DNA from: Hyaloperonospora brassicae
Lineage: Eukaryota; Oomycota; Peronosporomycetes; Peronosporales; Peronosporaceae
Direction: 5' to 3'
Assembly (NCBI GenBank): GCA_947650285.1
Contig: CANTFL010000166.1
Location: 1 to 64,000 of the forward strand
DNA: 64,000 nucleotides
Position numbers and translations under genes: made by a program. Each line of letters starts with the position of its first letter. The first letter of the stretch is position 1. Below the pieces are notes generated by a model that saw only the letters and a program-made list of their open reading frames with translations, made no database searches and was not told where the DNA came from. Below are positions 46,851-58,500 of the stretch, one piece after another.

Positions 46851-47138
46851 GATTCAGTCCGCAACAACGACACGCCGTTCTACTTACCCCGCGTAATGCG
46901 TCTTTTGCGGTGGAGGTAGATGCTGGTATAACTACTACACCAATATGTAATTGAGCAAGAAACAGCGGAACGCAATGGAACTCAAGCAGCACAGCAAGTA
47001 ATGTTAGAATTCCTCAATTAAAATTTTACTATCGTCTTCTGCTGCTTTCTCAGCTGTTGGCAAGTGCGCTTGCGCGTGTCTAGAGCTTGTCGTCACGGCT
47101 ATACTCGCATCGCCTGCGCACGGATGTGTAAAAATCGG
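46851..47138. other. Spacer, nothing recognised
   Basis: This short sequence between the B2 3' LTR and the stop of the Cys-rich pseudogene may include that gene's 3' end on the minus strand. No signal could be supported. Confidence 0.3.
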
Positions 47139-47659
47139 TCAGACAGGAGCGGCGGAATATCGGCACGCGCGGGAGCAGCACTTCGTAAACCCCTCGATGG
47201 TATGTTCCGTATCGTGGCATTCCGTGGACGCTACATCACGGTCATCGCCGCACGAATAACCGACGGAGCTGCAGTACTTCCACCCCAAATAACTATGACG
47301 CGGACACTGGCGGATGCAGCAGTAGACAAAGTCGATGACATTTGTGCCCGGTGCGCGGCAGTACACACTTGCGCTATCGTCGCGCTTGCCTCATGAGATA
47401 GTCTCCTTTGCGGAGGTAGAGTCAATAGTAAGGGGGGCGGGCACCGATTGCCGCAGCAGGTCCAAAAGTCGAGCACTGCGGATGCCGCTTCGCGGCAACC
47501 TTCTGATGCGGTTCCGTCGTTTTCGCCGCATGGATAGCCGCGCATGCTCCAAAGTTGAGGTCCCACCTCAGTGTTGCCAATGGCTGGGTCAGCTGGGTTC
47601 GTGGCAGACGTGGAGGCGACAGCTGCCATGCAAATGGCAACGGAAGCTTTGATGTGCAT
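47139..47659 (-). pseudogene. Secreted Cys-rich triple-repeat protein, broken
   Basis: From ATG 47,659 the first 19 residues form a signal peptide (Lys near the start, hydrophobic core, then AVASTSA before the predicted cleavage). Three tandem repeats follow, each with the spacing C-x10-C-x12-CC-x3-C. Repeat 1 is in the start frame. Repeats 2 and 3 are in another frame after an indel in a C-run near 47,430, and the first Cys codon of repeat 2 is a TGA (about 47,395). The frame ends at 47,139. Small secreted Cys-rich proteins are typical oomycete apoplastic effectors; the CC-x3-C ending recalls the PcF/SCR class, but this assignment is weak. An oomycete initiator motif lies 72-86 bases upstream of the ATG, which supports a real host gene. 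It is clearly inactivated. Confidence 0.55.
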
Positions 47660-47730
47660 CTTTGCTACAGTGTTGGGTCGGCTCGGGTTGGGAGGGGTTG
47701 AGTTGGTGCGCTGGGCTGGGCTGTGTGTGG

Positions 47731-47745
47731 AAAAATGAGGAGTGA
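47731..47745 (-). promoter_or_regulatory. Oomycete initiator (Inr-type) core promoter
   Basis: The minus strand reads TCACTCCTCATTTTT, which fits the published-style oomycete initiator consensus YCAYTYYNCAWTTT at every position. It lies 72-86 bases before the ATG of the Cys-rich reading frame, a usual 5' UTR length in oomycetes. Confidence 0.5.
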
Positions 47746-48239
47746 AAGACAGCGCAGACAGAGGGACTTGACACTTAGGGGTGCTACGTGTGCAGTTGAT
47801 TTCCATGTTGTGTCAAACTTTCCCAGCCTAAACTTCGCCGGTGGGCGACAGCGATATAATTGGCGTCTCCGTTGTTACTGATTGGATTGGAACTGGGCGT
47901 GGCGTGGAACCCAACTTTTCTCTTCGGCATCCCCCACCACTTCGTTTTAAAATATTACTGGGTCACTGTGTGTCGGGGTTGCGTCGTGGGAGCTCGAAGG
48001 GGTTTACTAGTGGAGGAAGTGGCTATGGTACGGTTACGCCAGGGCTCTGACGGGCTGCACATGGTTTTTTCAAGAGAGCCCACCCGAGCTACACACGGCG
48101 TCGGAAGGTGACAGTCTGAAGTGGGCTGCGCAAATCAGGAAGCACGGAGTGGTCTTTTACGCCCACCCAGTCACCACCGCTTCGCGTAGGGAGTACCCCC
48201 AAACGGTTTTTAATTGATCGATACGTCGGGCTATTTCCC

Positions 48240-49030
48240 TCCAGGCTTTTTCGCTGCACAAAATCCGGCTAACCCGACCTTTACTACCCTTACTGGAGCG
48301 GCTAGATGCTGTCATTCGCGAGGATCTGTGGCAACGGACGGCGGCGCATCAGCAACCATACCAGGTATGGAAGCATGACAACGGTCTCTCCGACTTTCAA
48401 GTTTGGACGGCGTATCGCATCGCCACCAAGCAGATTATTTTTTTACGTCTAGCATGTTACCGACACTAGCTGCCGGACCCTACCGGCGTGTCACGGGATG
48501 CCCGAAACTTCGAGGCACGTCTTTCGGGATTGCTAGAAGGTGCGAGCTTGCTGGGGAAAATTCCTCAGCCGTTGGACTGGCGCTTCTGCGTCGAGCACAG
48601 TTGTAGCTACTGGTCTAGACAACTGTGCGAATTGTCAGGCTCCGGCGATCCCGGCCTTTCAGCGATCTCGGTTGAGCGAGCGGTTTCAAGATGATGCCGC
48701 AGAGGGCGAATTGGTGTGGCGACGGATATGGTTTTTAATTAGTTCCATTTGCATTATTCACTTATGGAGCGAGCGCAACGATGCAGTGTTTCGGGGCGTG
48801 CAGTCTACGACGGCTCAAAGTGTCGTCCGTTTCTGGACTACGGGCATCCGTCAATCAACGGTCTTGGCTATGCGTGAACATAGAGGGGCGGTGACAGCGC
48901 TTCAAGGGGCTAGATCACATGCCTCCCTTAGACCTTTTAATCCTGAGGCTAGCGGGGTTTCGCTCCCACTTGAGGGGTGCCATGAACCACCGGCGCGACC
49001 GGCGCTGTATTCTCGGCTTGGACGAGTTTA
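48240..49030 (+). pseudogene. L1-like LINE 3' tail (copy E1)
   Basis: The + strand encodes the ORF2 C-terminal region after RT: DAVIREDLWQRTAAHQQ (about 48,310), FQVWTAYRIATKQ, then the last domain with VWRRIWFLISSICIIHLWSE, RNDAVFRG and a C-terminal helix ending near 49,028. The same segments occur on the minus strand at 49,943-50,480 (LWVERNAVIFRG, NGYRTATNQL). Only the 3' end is present, as expected of a 5'-truncated LINE insertion. Two or three frame changes break it. The weakly matching region 47,830-48,240 may also belong. Confidence 0.65.
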
Positions 49031-49859
49031 GACTTCTTGCGCCTACCATCAGGTTTATTAGATAGTCATGAATCTCTCTTGATTGCCATGTTGTCCTGTT
49101 GTGGGGCTGCAATACACACGAACTACAATAGAAGAGAGAGTCACCATCGCTGGAGCACAGTTCAAGGATCAAGTAAATTAATTGACTCCGGTTCGAGCGT
49201 TTGTGGTCGGCTGGCCTGCGATCGCGGGTTTTATCCACTCAGCTTCCACCAATGACAACTTCTTGTGTTCCTTGTGGTCAGAAACGACGAACAACAGAGC
49301 GCGTCACGCACGATCTGACCTCTCTCTCTCTCTCTCTCTCTTGACAGCCCATCCAATTATCGAGAAAGAGGTTTGCACTATCTCACGTGTCTACCAACGC
49401 CTTGCGCAAACACAGTGGGGTTCAGTCGATTGTGGTCCACTGACTTTAATTCCATCCAGCGCTCAAGCGTCGAAATAAGGTCGTCTTATCGTGCCGTTCT
49501 GTTGAGAGCTGTGTATTGTCACCACGGTAAATGCGGTTCTATCCTTGCCTGGACTTAGTAAGCCATTAGACTTGATCTGCATCAACAGCTATGTAATAAC
49601 AGGTCCAGTTATGAAGCAGTCGGCGACGAGTAGACGGCACGGGTTACATTTTGAGCTCGCAGCATTCTAGTGGATACCGTATGCGCTTGTGTACACACAG
49701 ATCGGGCATGGAAATATTCTCTAAACCGTATGGGTGCGTCGTTGAAGCTGAAGAAAGAGATTCTCGAGTCTCGTCGCATATCGTCAGAGACGAGGGGGAG
49801 TTATATGATCGTCTGTTTACATGTTAACTGTGCAAGATTGTGTGAAATGTTCTGAACCA
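49031..49859. other. Spacer between inverted LINE tails, (TC)n run
   Basis: This stretch between the 3' ends of E1 (+) and E2 (-) probably holds their 3' UTRs. A (TC)n microsatellite lies at about 49,319-49,341. No clear poly(A) tail, target duplication or gene could be supported. Confidence 0.4.
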
Positions 49860-51017
49860 GGGTACGAGCGCCGGAACGATTAGCTCATCGGGGCTGATCG
49901 TCAGTGAAGTCTGGCGGCCCGTAGGAGCTTGGCTGAAAATGTCTAGGCAAGCATGAAGACGCGCCCTCTGACCGCTGTAGCTACGGACCGATGTTCTCGC
50001 ATAGCAATTGCCTTTAACTGCCGCAGACCGCCCCTCCAGAATGCTAGGGCACTTTGAGCTGTAGAAGTGGTCTCCCCTCGAAAAATTACCGCATTGCGCT
50101 CCACCCAAAGATGCACCTGACAAATGGAGCATTTCACACACAAGACCCGACGGTATCCGTCTGCCGCTGCCACGTAATCATCCCCAAAACGATCAATTAA
50201 GAGCTGCAGCAAGCGCGGTGGAATCGGAGGTGCCCTTCGATGGGTAAGATACCGAAAATTGCCCGTCACTGCGGATTCCTGAACTCCCTCCATAGACTAA
50301 TGACGGAGCAATATGCTCCAGCAGCTTATCGCAGGTGAACAATCTCAAAATATATATGTGACAGTCTCTTTGAGCCACTTGCGGTGCTTGAATTTTCCGG
50401 TAAGTGGGATCATCGGAGCGTCCGGCGTAATATAAATTGAGCTGATTGGTTGCGGTTCGGTAACCGTTCCACACTAAATGCTCAGTAAGACTGTTCGCGT
50501 GCCGCCAAATTTGAGTGGGGCTTTGATCCGCGATGTCTGGAAGCCACCGCTCCGACCGAGACTAATTTTTGAAGCGGTTTAGCCAGTGCTGCAGCGTAGG
50601 GTGGAGCTGATGTTTATGGTAGTGATAAGCCTGGCGTAACTACGAGGACAAAACCCGATAGTTTTTTACTCGATCCGGCACGCTCCAAGGCAGCCGATGG
50701 AGGGCCGGGTGGGCGAGATCGACTAGTCTCTGTTGAAGCCGGTAATACCAGTAATCTGCCTCCCTCTCGTTAAAGTTGCGTAAGTCGGGAGGGTCGCCTT
50801 GCAAAACCCAGAGACGACCATCGAACCCCCTCGAAAGACGACCGGTCTCTACCGGAGACGAAGAAAAGCCTGGCGCTGTACCGACAACAGACGTGGCGGA
50901 GACCTTAGTCCATTTGTACTGATTTTCAATTTGGGGAGGCTGCCGCAGGAGCATAGTCGGTTCGGTCAGTGCCGCCCCGATAGCAATATGTGGTGAAGCG
51001 AGCAGAATCAGAGACAC
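49860..51017 (-). pseudogene. LINE E2 C-terminal domain (zf-RVT-like)
   Basis: The minus strand reads GRLWVLQGDPPDLRNFNERE (about 50,815), ALHRLPWSVPDRVKNYRVLS, HPTLQHWLNRFKN, IWRHANSLTEHLVWNGYRTA (about 50,490-50,440) and CSICQVHLWVERNAVIFRG (about 50,130-50,075). These match the E1 tail. Cys/His residues around CVKCSIC may come from the zinc-binding C-terminus of LINE RT proteins. Stops at about 50,560 and 50,640 break it. Confidence 0.6.
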
Positions 51018-51206
51018 CCACCGGCGTAATTTAGAGTGCAGATGGCTTGCAGCACCTCTACCGAGAGACGGAATGGCAAAAGCAAATTCGTGCGGTCCTG
51101 TGCCCTGAATACAGAGATCCAGGATCCGGCACGGAAGTATTCGATCGAATTGGAACCTCCTCAGAGGCTTGCCATCGGGTGGTCAATATATAAGGACTGT
51201 CATTCT

Positions 51207-51971
51207 TTAAAAATTGGCACCAAATCTAGTTAAAGCGTTCTCTCTGTGATCATCGACCACAGATGCGGCTGGAAATTCACAGTGGTAAGACAGAACCCAA
51301 TCTGAGCCTTCCCACCAACTGCTTGCCCCAGCCAAAAGCCGATCATAATGCTCCGCGATCCGAGGCCGCGACCATAGAACTTGATCTGAAGTGGGAGGAA
51401 GGAGACCATCAAGATCGTGCTGTAGGTGGTGCCTTGAAAGCCGCATCCCGAGCGGTCGATCATCTCCACGGAAAGGTTTTAGCGCTGGTAACAACGCGGT
51501 CACAAACCGCGCCCCATGAATCGTGTATTTGCGCCAAGCTTGAATATACATGTCGTCTATTTGTAAGAGCCATTTCAACGCCAATTTCGAACGTTGGGAT
51601 TTTATGGCGACCTCGAAATAGACGAGGCCAATCCCACCCTCTCGATTAAGTGTGACTACGAGTGCCGGATTAATTTTCTGCCGGCACACCTTGGGCCCAG
51701 ACGCGTGCTGCCACAGAAAGAGATTGTAACGATGAGCCAGTTCTTGTTTTGCCCGTCCATGCATGTCAAAGACAGCCGACGTGAACAGGAACGAACGAAA
51801 TACGATGGCGTGGAGGGAATTCACTCGATGGTGCACACTGGTCGCCACCGTTGTAGCCGTAAGAAGTCGTCGGCGGAACCGACGAAGTGTTAGTGCCCAA
51901 TTCGGCTGGACCAGCTCCCCAACTCCTACTTCATGCCCCAAGTATCGGAAGGTATCATGAGCAGGCACCAC
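51207..51971 (-). pseudogene. LINE E2 post-RT segment, long open frame
   Basis: An uninterrupted 254-codon frame starts at 51,971 with HDTFRYLGHEVGVGELV and continues with the helical thumb region (FRSFLFTSAVFDMHGRAKQE, FLWQHASGP, INPALVVTLNREGGIGL). This conserved segment follows RT in this lineage. It is the least damaged part of E2. Confidence 0.7.
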
Positions 51972-51979
51972 AGAGATGT

Positions 51980-53160
51980 TCTAATATTGCTGAAGACGGA
52001 TAGAAGTGTTTAAAGAGATGAGTTTGCTTTTTGCTGGTTATACGTGGAGGCCGAATAGACTTCCAAGAGCTGTACGAGCCTTAGCGCAGGCTCGAGTTGA
52101 TCGGCCGTCTCGAGAAAAAGAGTCGAGTCATCGACAAAAGCCGAAAAATGTGCAATTCTCCGACCGCTCCAGGCCCGAAAAACCTGCTGAGCCCCAGGTG
52201 CTGACGTACAGCCAATTCTAAAAATTTCACCACGATCAAATGGGTAGCGGACCCAGAGGGAAACCCTGACGAATGCCAAATTTGATAAGAATAGGCTCAA
52301 ATTGATCTCTACGAACCTCAAACCGTGCTGTTGTTCCTGTGTGCATACGCTTAATGAGTTGGACAAACTTTTCATCAAATTGTAAGTGTTAAAGAGCTTT
52401 TACAAAAACGCTCGGTCAACTGTTACGTAAGCTTTACAAAAATCCAAAAGAAAAATTGCCGGGCTGGAGAAGGCAGAGAGTCTGTCTAGTCACGGGAGTA
52501 CGAGAGATGAGAAAGCATCATTGTTACAAACTTGAGCATTCGCCTGCCTCGAACAAATCCTTGTTGCGAGTCCCCAATTAACAGCGGCAGAAGCCGCTGT
52601 AGGCGCGTTTCTAACACCTTTGCGAGAATTTCGTAGCTAGTCTGGAGCAACGAAATAGGGCGGCGACCTAGCACATCCGCTAAATCCATCTTCGTGCGCA
52701 ATGAATTTACTTGAGTTTCCAAAATGGACGGTGACATATGTTCCCCAAAAAGAATCTCATTGCTTACCACCACTGGAGCTTGTACCAACAATGACGACGT
52801 GTCTTTGTAAAAGTCGTTATTTAGTCTATCAGGACCAGCAGATTTATGGCGACTGGGGGACGATATAGCTTGGAGGACGTCCCCTTTAAAGAAATCCTCC
52901 ATCAAGGCGTGATTGGCGGAAGGATGACAACCGGTGTTCAGCAGGTATCATGGCAAATGCTTGAATCTCACGCCGTAGATCTGGTAACGACACCGTTCGA
53001 TGAACACAGCCGAGAACAGAGGACCACCCCGAGGCAAATTTCACAGCCACGCTCGTATTGCAGTCTAAAGCAAAGCCGTATAAGTATTAAACTCGAGCAT
53101 CGGTTAAAGCGCGTTCCCAGTCGGCGACGCGCCTAAAAGACCACCTCAGGCGGGCGGTAG
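51980..53160 (-). pseudogene. LINE E2 reverse transcriptase
   Basis: From high to low coordinate: SSPSRHKSAGPDRLNNDFYK (about 52,860), RRPISLLQTSYEILAKVLET and GDSQQGFVRGRRML (52,660-52,540), FLLDFCKAYVTVDRAFL (A box, about 52,460-52,400, Asp and Ala-Tyr retained), then FSAFVDDSTLFL with the catalytic F-V-D-D intact at 52,113-52,139. There are several frame changes. The block order is that of a non-LTR RT. Confidence 0.75.
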
Positions 53161-53369
53161 TGCTTTCGAGGCCCTGCCCGATCCGGATTATATGCTCTTG
53201 ACGAAGTTCGTTAACGTTAGCTGCTATCCATTGATTTCATGTAAGGAATTGACGCCGGTTGCGCTGTCACGGCTTAATTTTTCACGATACAGCCGTTGCT
53301 GCGCACGTTGGCGTACCCGTCAGAGCACTCTATACATGTAATAGTAGTCGTGCCCCAGTGTATAACGGA

Positions 53370-54260
53370 TGCTGTCCGTCCTACGTCCAAATTGACCATC
53401 TCATCTAAGAGTTCGGAGACAAGCCGGTCGATCAGGCCGGCCTAAATGGGGTAGGGCACGGTTCCTCCTCTTATGTGGTGCAGCGGACGCCTCTAAACGC
53501 GAAGCTGAAGCTCGACTTCTTGATTTTCAGAAGCACATGGCGGCGTACGGACTGCAACCCAGCATATCTTTAAAGCCCAACTTTGATGCACGTAGAAGCG
53601 ATCAATCCGACTGGCTGACTACTCGATTAGTACGTAACGTGATCCACAAGACTCCGCACACTCATCGTTTGCGTTGGTGCGAAGAACCCTGGCGTCAACC
53701 CAAGCATGCTGGTCTAGGAACGCTTCCAGCTCCAGAATCTCCGGTCTACCTGAACGAGGAATCCTTAGGAGATCGACTAGAGGACTTTGCATACAGTTTA
53801 AATCGCCAAAAACCAACGATCTCGCACTGGGGAAATTCCACCGGGACAGCTCATAAAAGAACTGTTTGCGGGTCAGGCCTGAGGAAGGGGCATAGACATT
53901 TTGGAGAACCAGGCCATCGATAGAAACGGAAAAATAACTCGTATTCTAGAGTCTCTGGCTCCACGCCGTTGCCTGTTTTGCTGACTCAGGTTTTAGTAAA
54001 ATCGCCACCCATCCAGACCGTGCGGATTTAGCACTTCAGTACGATGGAGGCGGGTGATCGATAGCTCGGCGTTTCCGCCAAAATGTCGCTCACTGTACGC
54101 TTAACGCTTGAGACTTGTCGGTGTCCGAAACGTGAATTTCTTAAATAGACCACGCCACGGGGCGTTCACGAAGCGGCCGACTGCGCCATGCAGACATCCA
54201 GCTGGCGCGCACACTGTGTAAATCCGCGCACGTTTTGAGTAACAAATTTGATGCTGGCCG
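53370..54260 (-). pseudogene. LINE E2 endonuclease domain
   Basis: The domain opens with FVTQNVRGF near 54,250, the usual N-terminal strand with the Asn of an exonuclease-endonuclease-phosphatase fold. The best piece, 53,816-53,619, reads VFGDLNCMQSPLVDLL, the GDFN-type catalytic motif (here Gly-Asp-Leu-Asn), and SGRPEILELEAFLDQHAWVD. Many stops lie between. This domain nicks the target DNA in LINE insertion. Confidence 0.6.
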
Positions 54261-54905
54261 TTCTTGACGAATGACGAGACACTTCATCGATCCTGGGACG
54301 TGACCGCTCCGATAGTAACGCACTCCTCCCAAATACGTCCGCTATCTGGAAATCATCCCCGCGTAAATGCCCAGCTAGGTCCGACTGAAAGCTGCCCTTA
54401 GTACATAAGCAATTGCTGAGCTCCAGCCGGAGTGAGAGCGTCAGCAATAATACATACAACAGCGCACCAATTCTCTTATTAAGCATCGATGGGATAAAAT
54501 GCAGATTTGTAGTGCGGGGTTCCTCTGAGCAGCTGCAAGTGACGCCGTAACAACTCCCGCAGGCGAAGCACCTTTGCTGTGGCTGTCAGTTAAAGCTGTG
54601 TTCTCCGCGTCATATAAAAGAGCAGAAACAAGATGCTGACTGGACCGGACCTTATTGCGTGGGTCACACAGTTTCAAAATATCGTGTACAGCGTGGTTGA
54701 GCTCCCGTGATCTGGACCAGTCGTCCCCCGAGTCTAGTAAACTGGGTAAGCTAAGTAGTGTGCCTCGATACGTCATGCTTCCAATCCAATGATGGAGCCA
54801 AACTGGATCGGATGATCTTTGACCTGGCCGCGATATGATTGAGGCCCGATCGGGAGGCACTCCTGACGCCATCCAGTGGTCCAATGGATAGGATTTGGAG
54901 ACCAA
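54166..54905 (-). pseudogene. LINE E2 region between ORF1 and endonuclease
   Basis: From 54,905 the frame reads LDHWMASGVPPDRASII, VWLHHWIGSMTYRGTLLSLP, SRELNHAVHDILKLC and NKVRSSQHLVSALLYDAENT. This is the end of the first ORF in this LINE lineage, as I remember it. It meets the start of ORF2 (FVTQNVRGF) near 54,250. It has no known catalytic function. Confidence 0.5.
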
Positions 54906-55149
54906 GGCTATCTAGAAGATCACCCGTAAATTAGAAACGTCTCACGTGTTGTAGTAAAAGCAGGGTATCGTGTGCTGCTGCGGTAATCAAGCTTGAAGTT
55001 GAGCCGTGAGACTAAGGAAAAGGGGTAGATGCAGTTGTCAGCCATGCTGAACGAAGAGCGTGTCAGTCCGAAGGCCAGTCGTCCCTGTCGATACGACTGT
55101 CGGAGAGCTGATCGTGGATTAGTTTGACGGCGTCCTCCATGTCGTCCGC

Positions 55150-58100
55150 GTTCAAGATATTGGGGATGTTCTTCCGACGGACCAGAGGTTACTTCGACGC
55201 AAGATCCTTCGAACTGAATTCATATCCACGCTTTCGCGGCTGCACAGTCGAGAGCTGTTTGCTGCCAGCAAAAGCAGACCCGGTAACAAAAAGTTGACGG
55301 GACCCGGCGACGGGAGAAATGTCAGCAAGATGGTCCTCACGGACAACTGTTGCTTGTTCTGTGCTCCAAGAAGCATCCTCTGAAAGTGGTGAAAGCGCTG
55401 TGCCGGGTGCAGTACTGAACGGAATTTCCCGGACCGAGTACGGTTGGCTGGAAGAATTTGACAAAAGGTCCGAGTCGTCTAAAACACCAGCCAGTTTCGT
55501 TATAGCCAATCCAGGCGTCGAATGGAGCATCGCTGAGTAATCGTGTCCACTGCCTTGGCCGCTTGTAACTCGGTGATGCATTCGGCCAAGGTAAGGTGAT
55601 TTATTCACGACTTTCTCGACGTCTCGATTAATCTTTGTAACTACGGCCGCGCCAAACCTCCGGCATCCGTGAACTTCCTCACCCGTCTGACCAACATGTA
55701 TAACAAAAATGTCCCGTTGCAGAAACACAAACACCATACTCAGGGTATCACTCCCACCCCAGTCCGCCACACCGATGATTGACGTGCGATCCGTAGGTGT
55801 ATGAGAATAATCGAACAAGTACCACCGGAATTGGGTTGCTAATTTCTTTCGTGTCATATGGGACCAGCCCCACTCGACATTGTAGAGTGTCTGGACTCTC
55901 TCGTCATTACGATATTTGTCTTCTCAATGGCTGAGGCCCGCAATTGCGATCCCATGTTTATAGAAGCCGTCATACATTTTAATTCCGTACTTCCCCCGTC
56001 GAGTCCGCGTCGGCAAAAATCTGCGCCACAGCCATAGCCATTCAGTTACCAGTTTCCGGAGTGACTGCTTCCCTCAGCTTTAAGATACGCCCCTGGCCGC
56101 GTATATCGGTGGGGTATCTCGATGGACGTGGTTTCAGAGATAGTGGACATTTCGGACCATTTCCAAGGGTGCTGGATAGGATCAATCATTTAGCGCGTTC
56201 TTGACCCTTCAATGTCATCAGCATGGGCGTAGAATGCAAGGGCGCTGTACCTCTGGCCAAGGCCTGCTTCCACCTCGACGCTTCCGCTGTGGTCCAGCGA
56301 GCCGGACCTTAAGGCTGCGGTTGCGCCGCGGCGGCGGGAACTGACGGCTCGGTCTGCCTACCAGCTTCGAAGCTCGGATCGTCATCTGTTTCCAGTACCG
56401 AGAAACGACCGGAAAAGACGGGTACGTATGACTCAACAGAAGAAGGCGAGGTTTCTGGAGTCTTCGAACTCGCATGGGCTATGTAATCCACGGTGACCCG
56501 TAATTGGTATAGGAGCCGGCCGTGTAAGCGTGGGTGAACGAGTGGAAGGGGTATAGATTGAACGAGTCCTCGCCGGCTCCGCTCGAACGGTATCTTGATA
56601 CTCGGTATGAGAAGATGGGGCTACCATGAGGGGAGTTATAGCGGCTTTGGCTGCCGCGGCTTCCTATTGTTGGACTAAAAGCCGCTCGCCCGCCGTGCGA
56701 CGCATCTCAACGATGCTGCTAAACGGGTCATCAAGATCCTCTACATTTTACAGGTCCAGATCTGTAACTTCCAAACTCCCACGGCCGCGTAACTGGGCGT
56801 CGGTGTACCCACACCGAGCCGCTGTGAGGCCTAAATCCCCGCATTACAGGCATTGTAGACGACGATCCACAGTATGATGCCGAATAACTATCGTATTCCC
56901 GAACCACAAGATCCGCACAATACCTTGAAGGAGTGTTGGGCACCCGGCCAGCTGAAAGGTAACCTTTTATGTAGACGAAGTTTACGACATGGGGCAGTAC
57001 GTGTCAAGGTCTTCAGACCTAAAACGAGTTGGAATCTTTGACTTGAGGTATGCCGCAACTCCCCCGATCTCATTGACTGTAGTCAAGTTTTGCAGAGGAA
57101 TTGTGTAAACAGCCCTTTTCTGCCACGACCGGCCGGTTGGACCATGCTGGATTCGCCAAATGGATCCACGCTGCGGAAAAAGCGCATTCGCCAACGAATA
57201 TACACATCCCTTGTAAAGAATACTGACGTCCTTGAGACGGACTGCAGTCGCACGCGAAAAGAAAAAAAATGAATCGGTCGCGTCAAACGGTCATAGTTGA
57301 TGGTCTTGGTCAGACCAAAAAGTGGTGAAGTGCTGCCAAATTAATTTTGGCCAGCTCCGCCAATTCGAGGATCTTCTCCATGATGGACCTGGTCGTCTGG
57401 CGGCTATTCGGAATCGTTTGATTGCTCCCCAGATGGAGAACCAGCTGGCCTTCAACCTGAGACTGTATCGAGCTCTACAATCTCAGTCGTTCGTTGCTGT
57501 CAAACACTTCTTTAAGAAAGTGAGGCATGCGTCTACAGGCGATATGCCCTTCGGCGATCCCTTTAATTATCTGCCACTCTTCTTCGGTCCCTACACGGAG
57601 CTGCCGCGCCGACCCGTCGGCGGAGCATCGCTCGCACAATGCCTTTAATTTTCCACCGCAGCCGGGGAAAATTTGGAGGGGTTGAACATATAGTCCTCGT
57701 ATTGAGGCCGAAGAGCGGGTGACCCCGGCACCTCCGGCGGCGCCGCACCCTGCCGGACGACCTGCGCCCACTGATTTAGCACTGTAGCCTGGTACCACTT
57801 GTGTTGACTGGACAGACATCGAATCACCTCCGTAAATGCTAATTTGGTCGAGATAAACTCCATACCAAGGGTATGGCTGAGCTTTTACCAGTCAGGAAAT
57901 GTGCCAGCGCCTTTAACAAATACCTGGTCGTATAGACGCAGAAGACATGACGCCTCCAACGCTTTTACACGAGGAAACTGGAGCTTCAAGGTTGGCATTC
58001 CAGCTGCATTAACCGGCAGCTTGAGAAATTCCACCTGGAAGAGCTCACAAATTGTATGAAGCCAAGGGTCAAGGTGGTCCGTACCCATACGACCCTTCAT

Positions 58101-58259
58101 GTCCGCTACCAAAGCGACGAACATGGCAGAAGGAGTCGGACGCTGGAGAGAATAATGCCTATTTTCGGCGACGGACGGTCGAGCCGTTGATAACGCCGCC
58201 GTCGGAGAGAGTGAAGCGCTAGATGCTGTAGCTGCCCTTGGGGTCACGGCTTGACGCAC
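55150..58259 (-). pseudogene. LINE E2 ORF1 with damaged zinc knuckle
   Basis: The longest start is at 58,259 (Ala/Thr/Ser-rich N-terminus). It continues as FQVEFLKLPVNAAGMPTLKL (about 58,040), a segment with VLNQWAQVVRQG and FNPSKFSPAAVEN (57,760-57,645), TRPIHFFSFRVRLQ and GLFTQFL (57,280-57,090), then the knuckle at 56,811-56,852. The C-terminal part at 55,857-55,189 (DWGGSDTLSMVFVFLQRDIF, CRRFGAAVVTK) is one long frame. ORF1 would coat the LINE RNA. Confidence 0.6.
56811..56852 (-). other. Zinc knuckle remnant, His lost and stop inside
   Basis: The codons read C-L-stop-C-G-D-L-G-L-T-A-A-R-C. The CX2CX4HX4C spacing is kept, but the His position is Leu (CTC for CAC) and one codon between the first two Cys is TAA. 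It marks the nucleic-acid-binding part of ORF1. Confidence 0.65.
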
Positions 58260-58500
58260 CGCCCGTCCCGTGTCTCGATCCAGACTATAATTGATCCCGG
58301 TCGGCTGCCCTAGGATTAAATCCTATGCCTGTGCGGAATCGGAGAGGGTGTGCTGATCCCAGACGGTGGCGTCCTAGCGCTCCCTCCACCATCGAAAAGG
58401 AGTGTGCACGGGAGGGGGGTGATAGGCGGCATAAAGTCTGTCGAGCTGCTAATATCGCAGCTGTTCTTGACCATACGTTTGTACCTCCAAAAGTCACATA

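Larger units (their letters stand above)
49860..58500 (-). mobile_element. L1-like LINE, nearly full length, degenerate (E2)
   Basis: On the minus strand the order is ORF1 (nucleic-acid-binding, with zinc knuckle), a long ORF1 C-terminal or connecting region, an apurinic-type endonuclease, reverse transcriptase and a C-terminal domain. That is the layout of an L1/Tad-like non-LTR retrotransposon. I recognise the lineage as one common in Phytophthora. All parts carry stops and frameshifts. The 5' end is not sharply defined (about 58,260-58,500). Confidence 0.75.

Noticed and set aside
46851..47140. Polyadenylation or terminator signals for the Cys-rich gene
   Set aside because: No convincing signal at a sensible distance on the minus strand.
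47064..47396. 110-codon + frame over the Cys-rich locus
   Set aside because: No motif, and the minus strand has a signal peptide, three matching Cys repeats and a promoter match.
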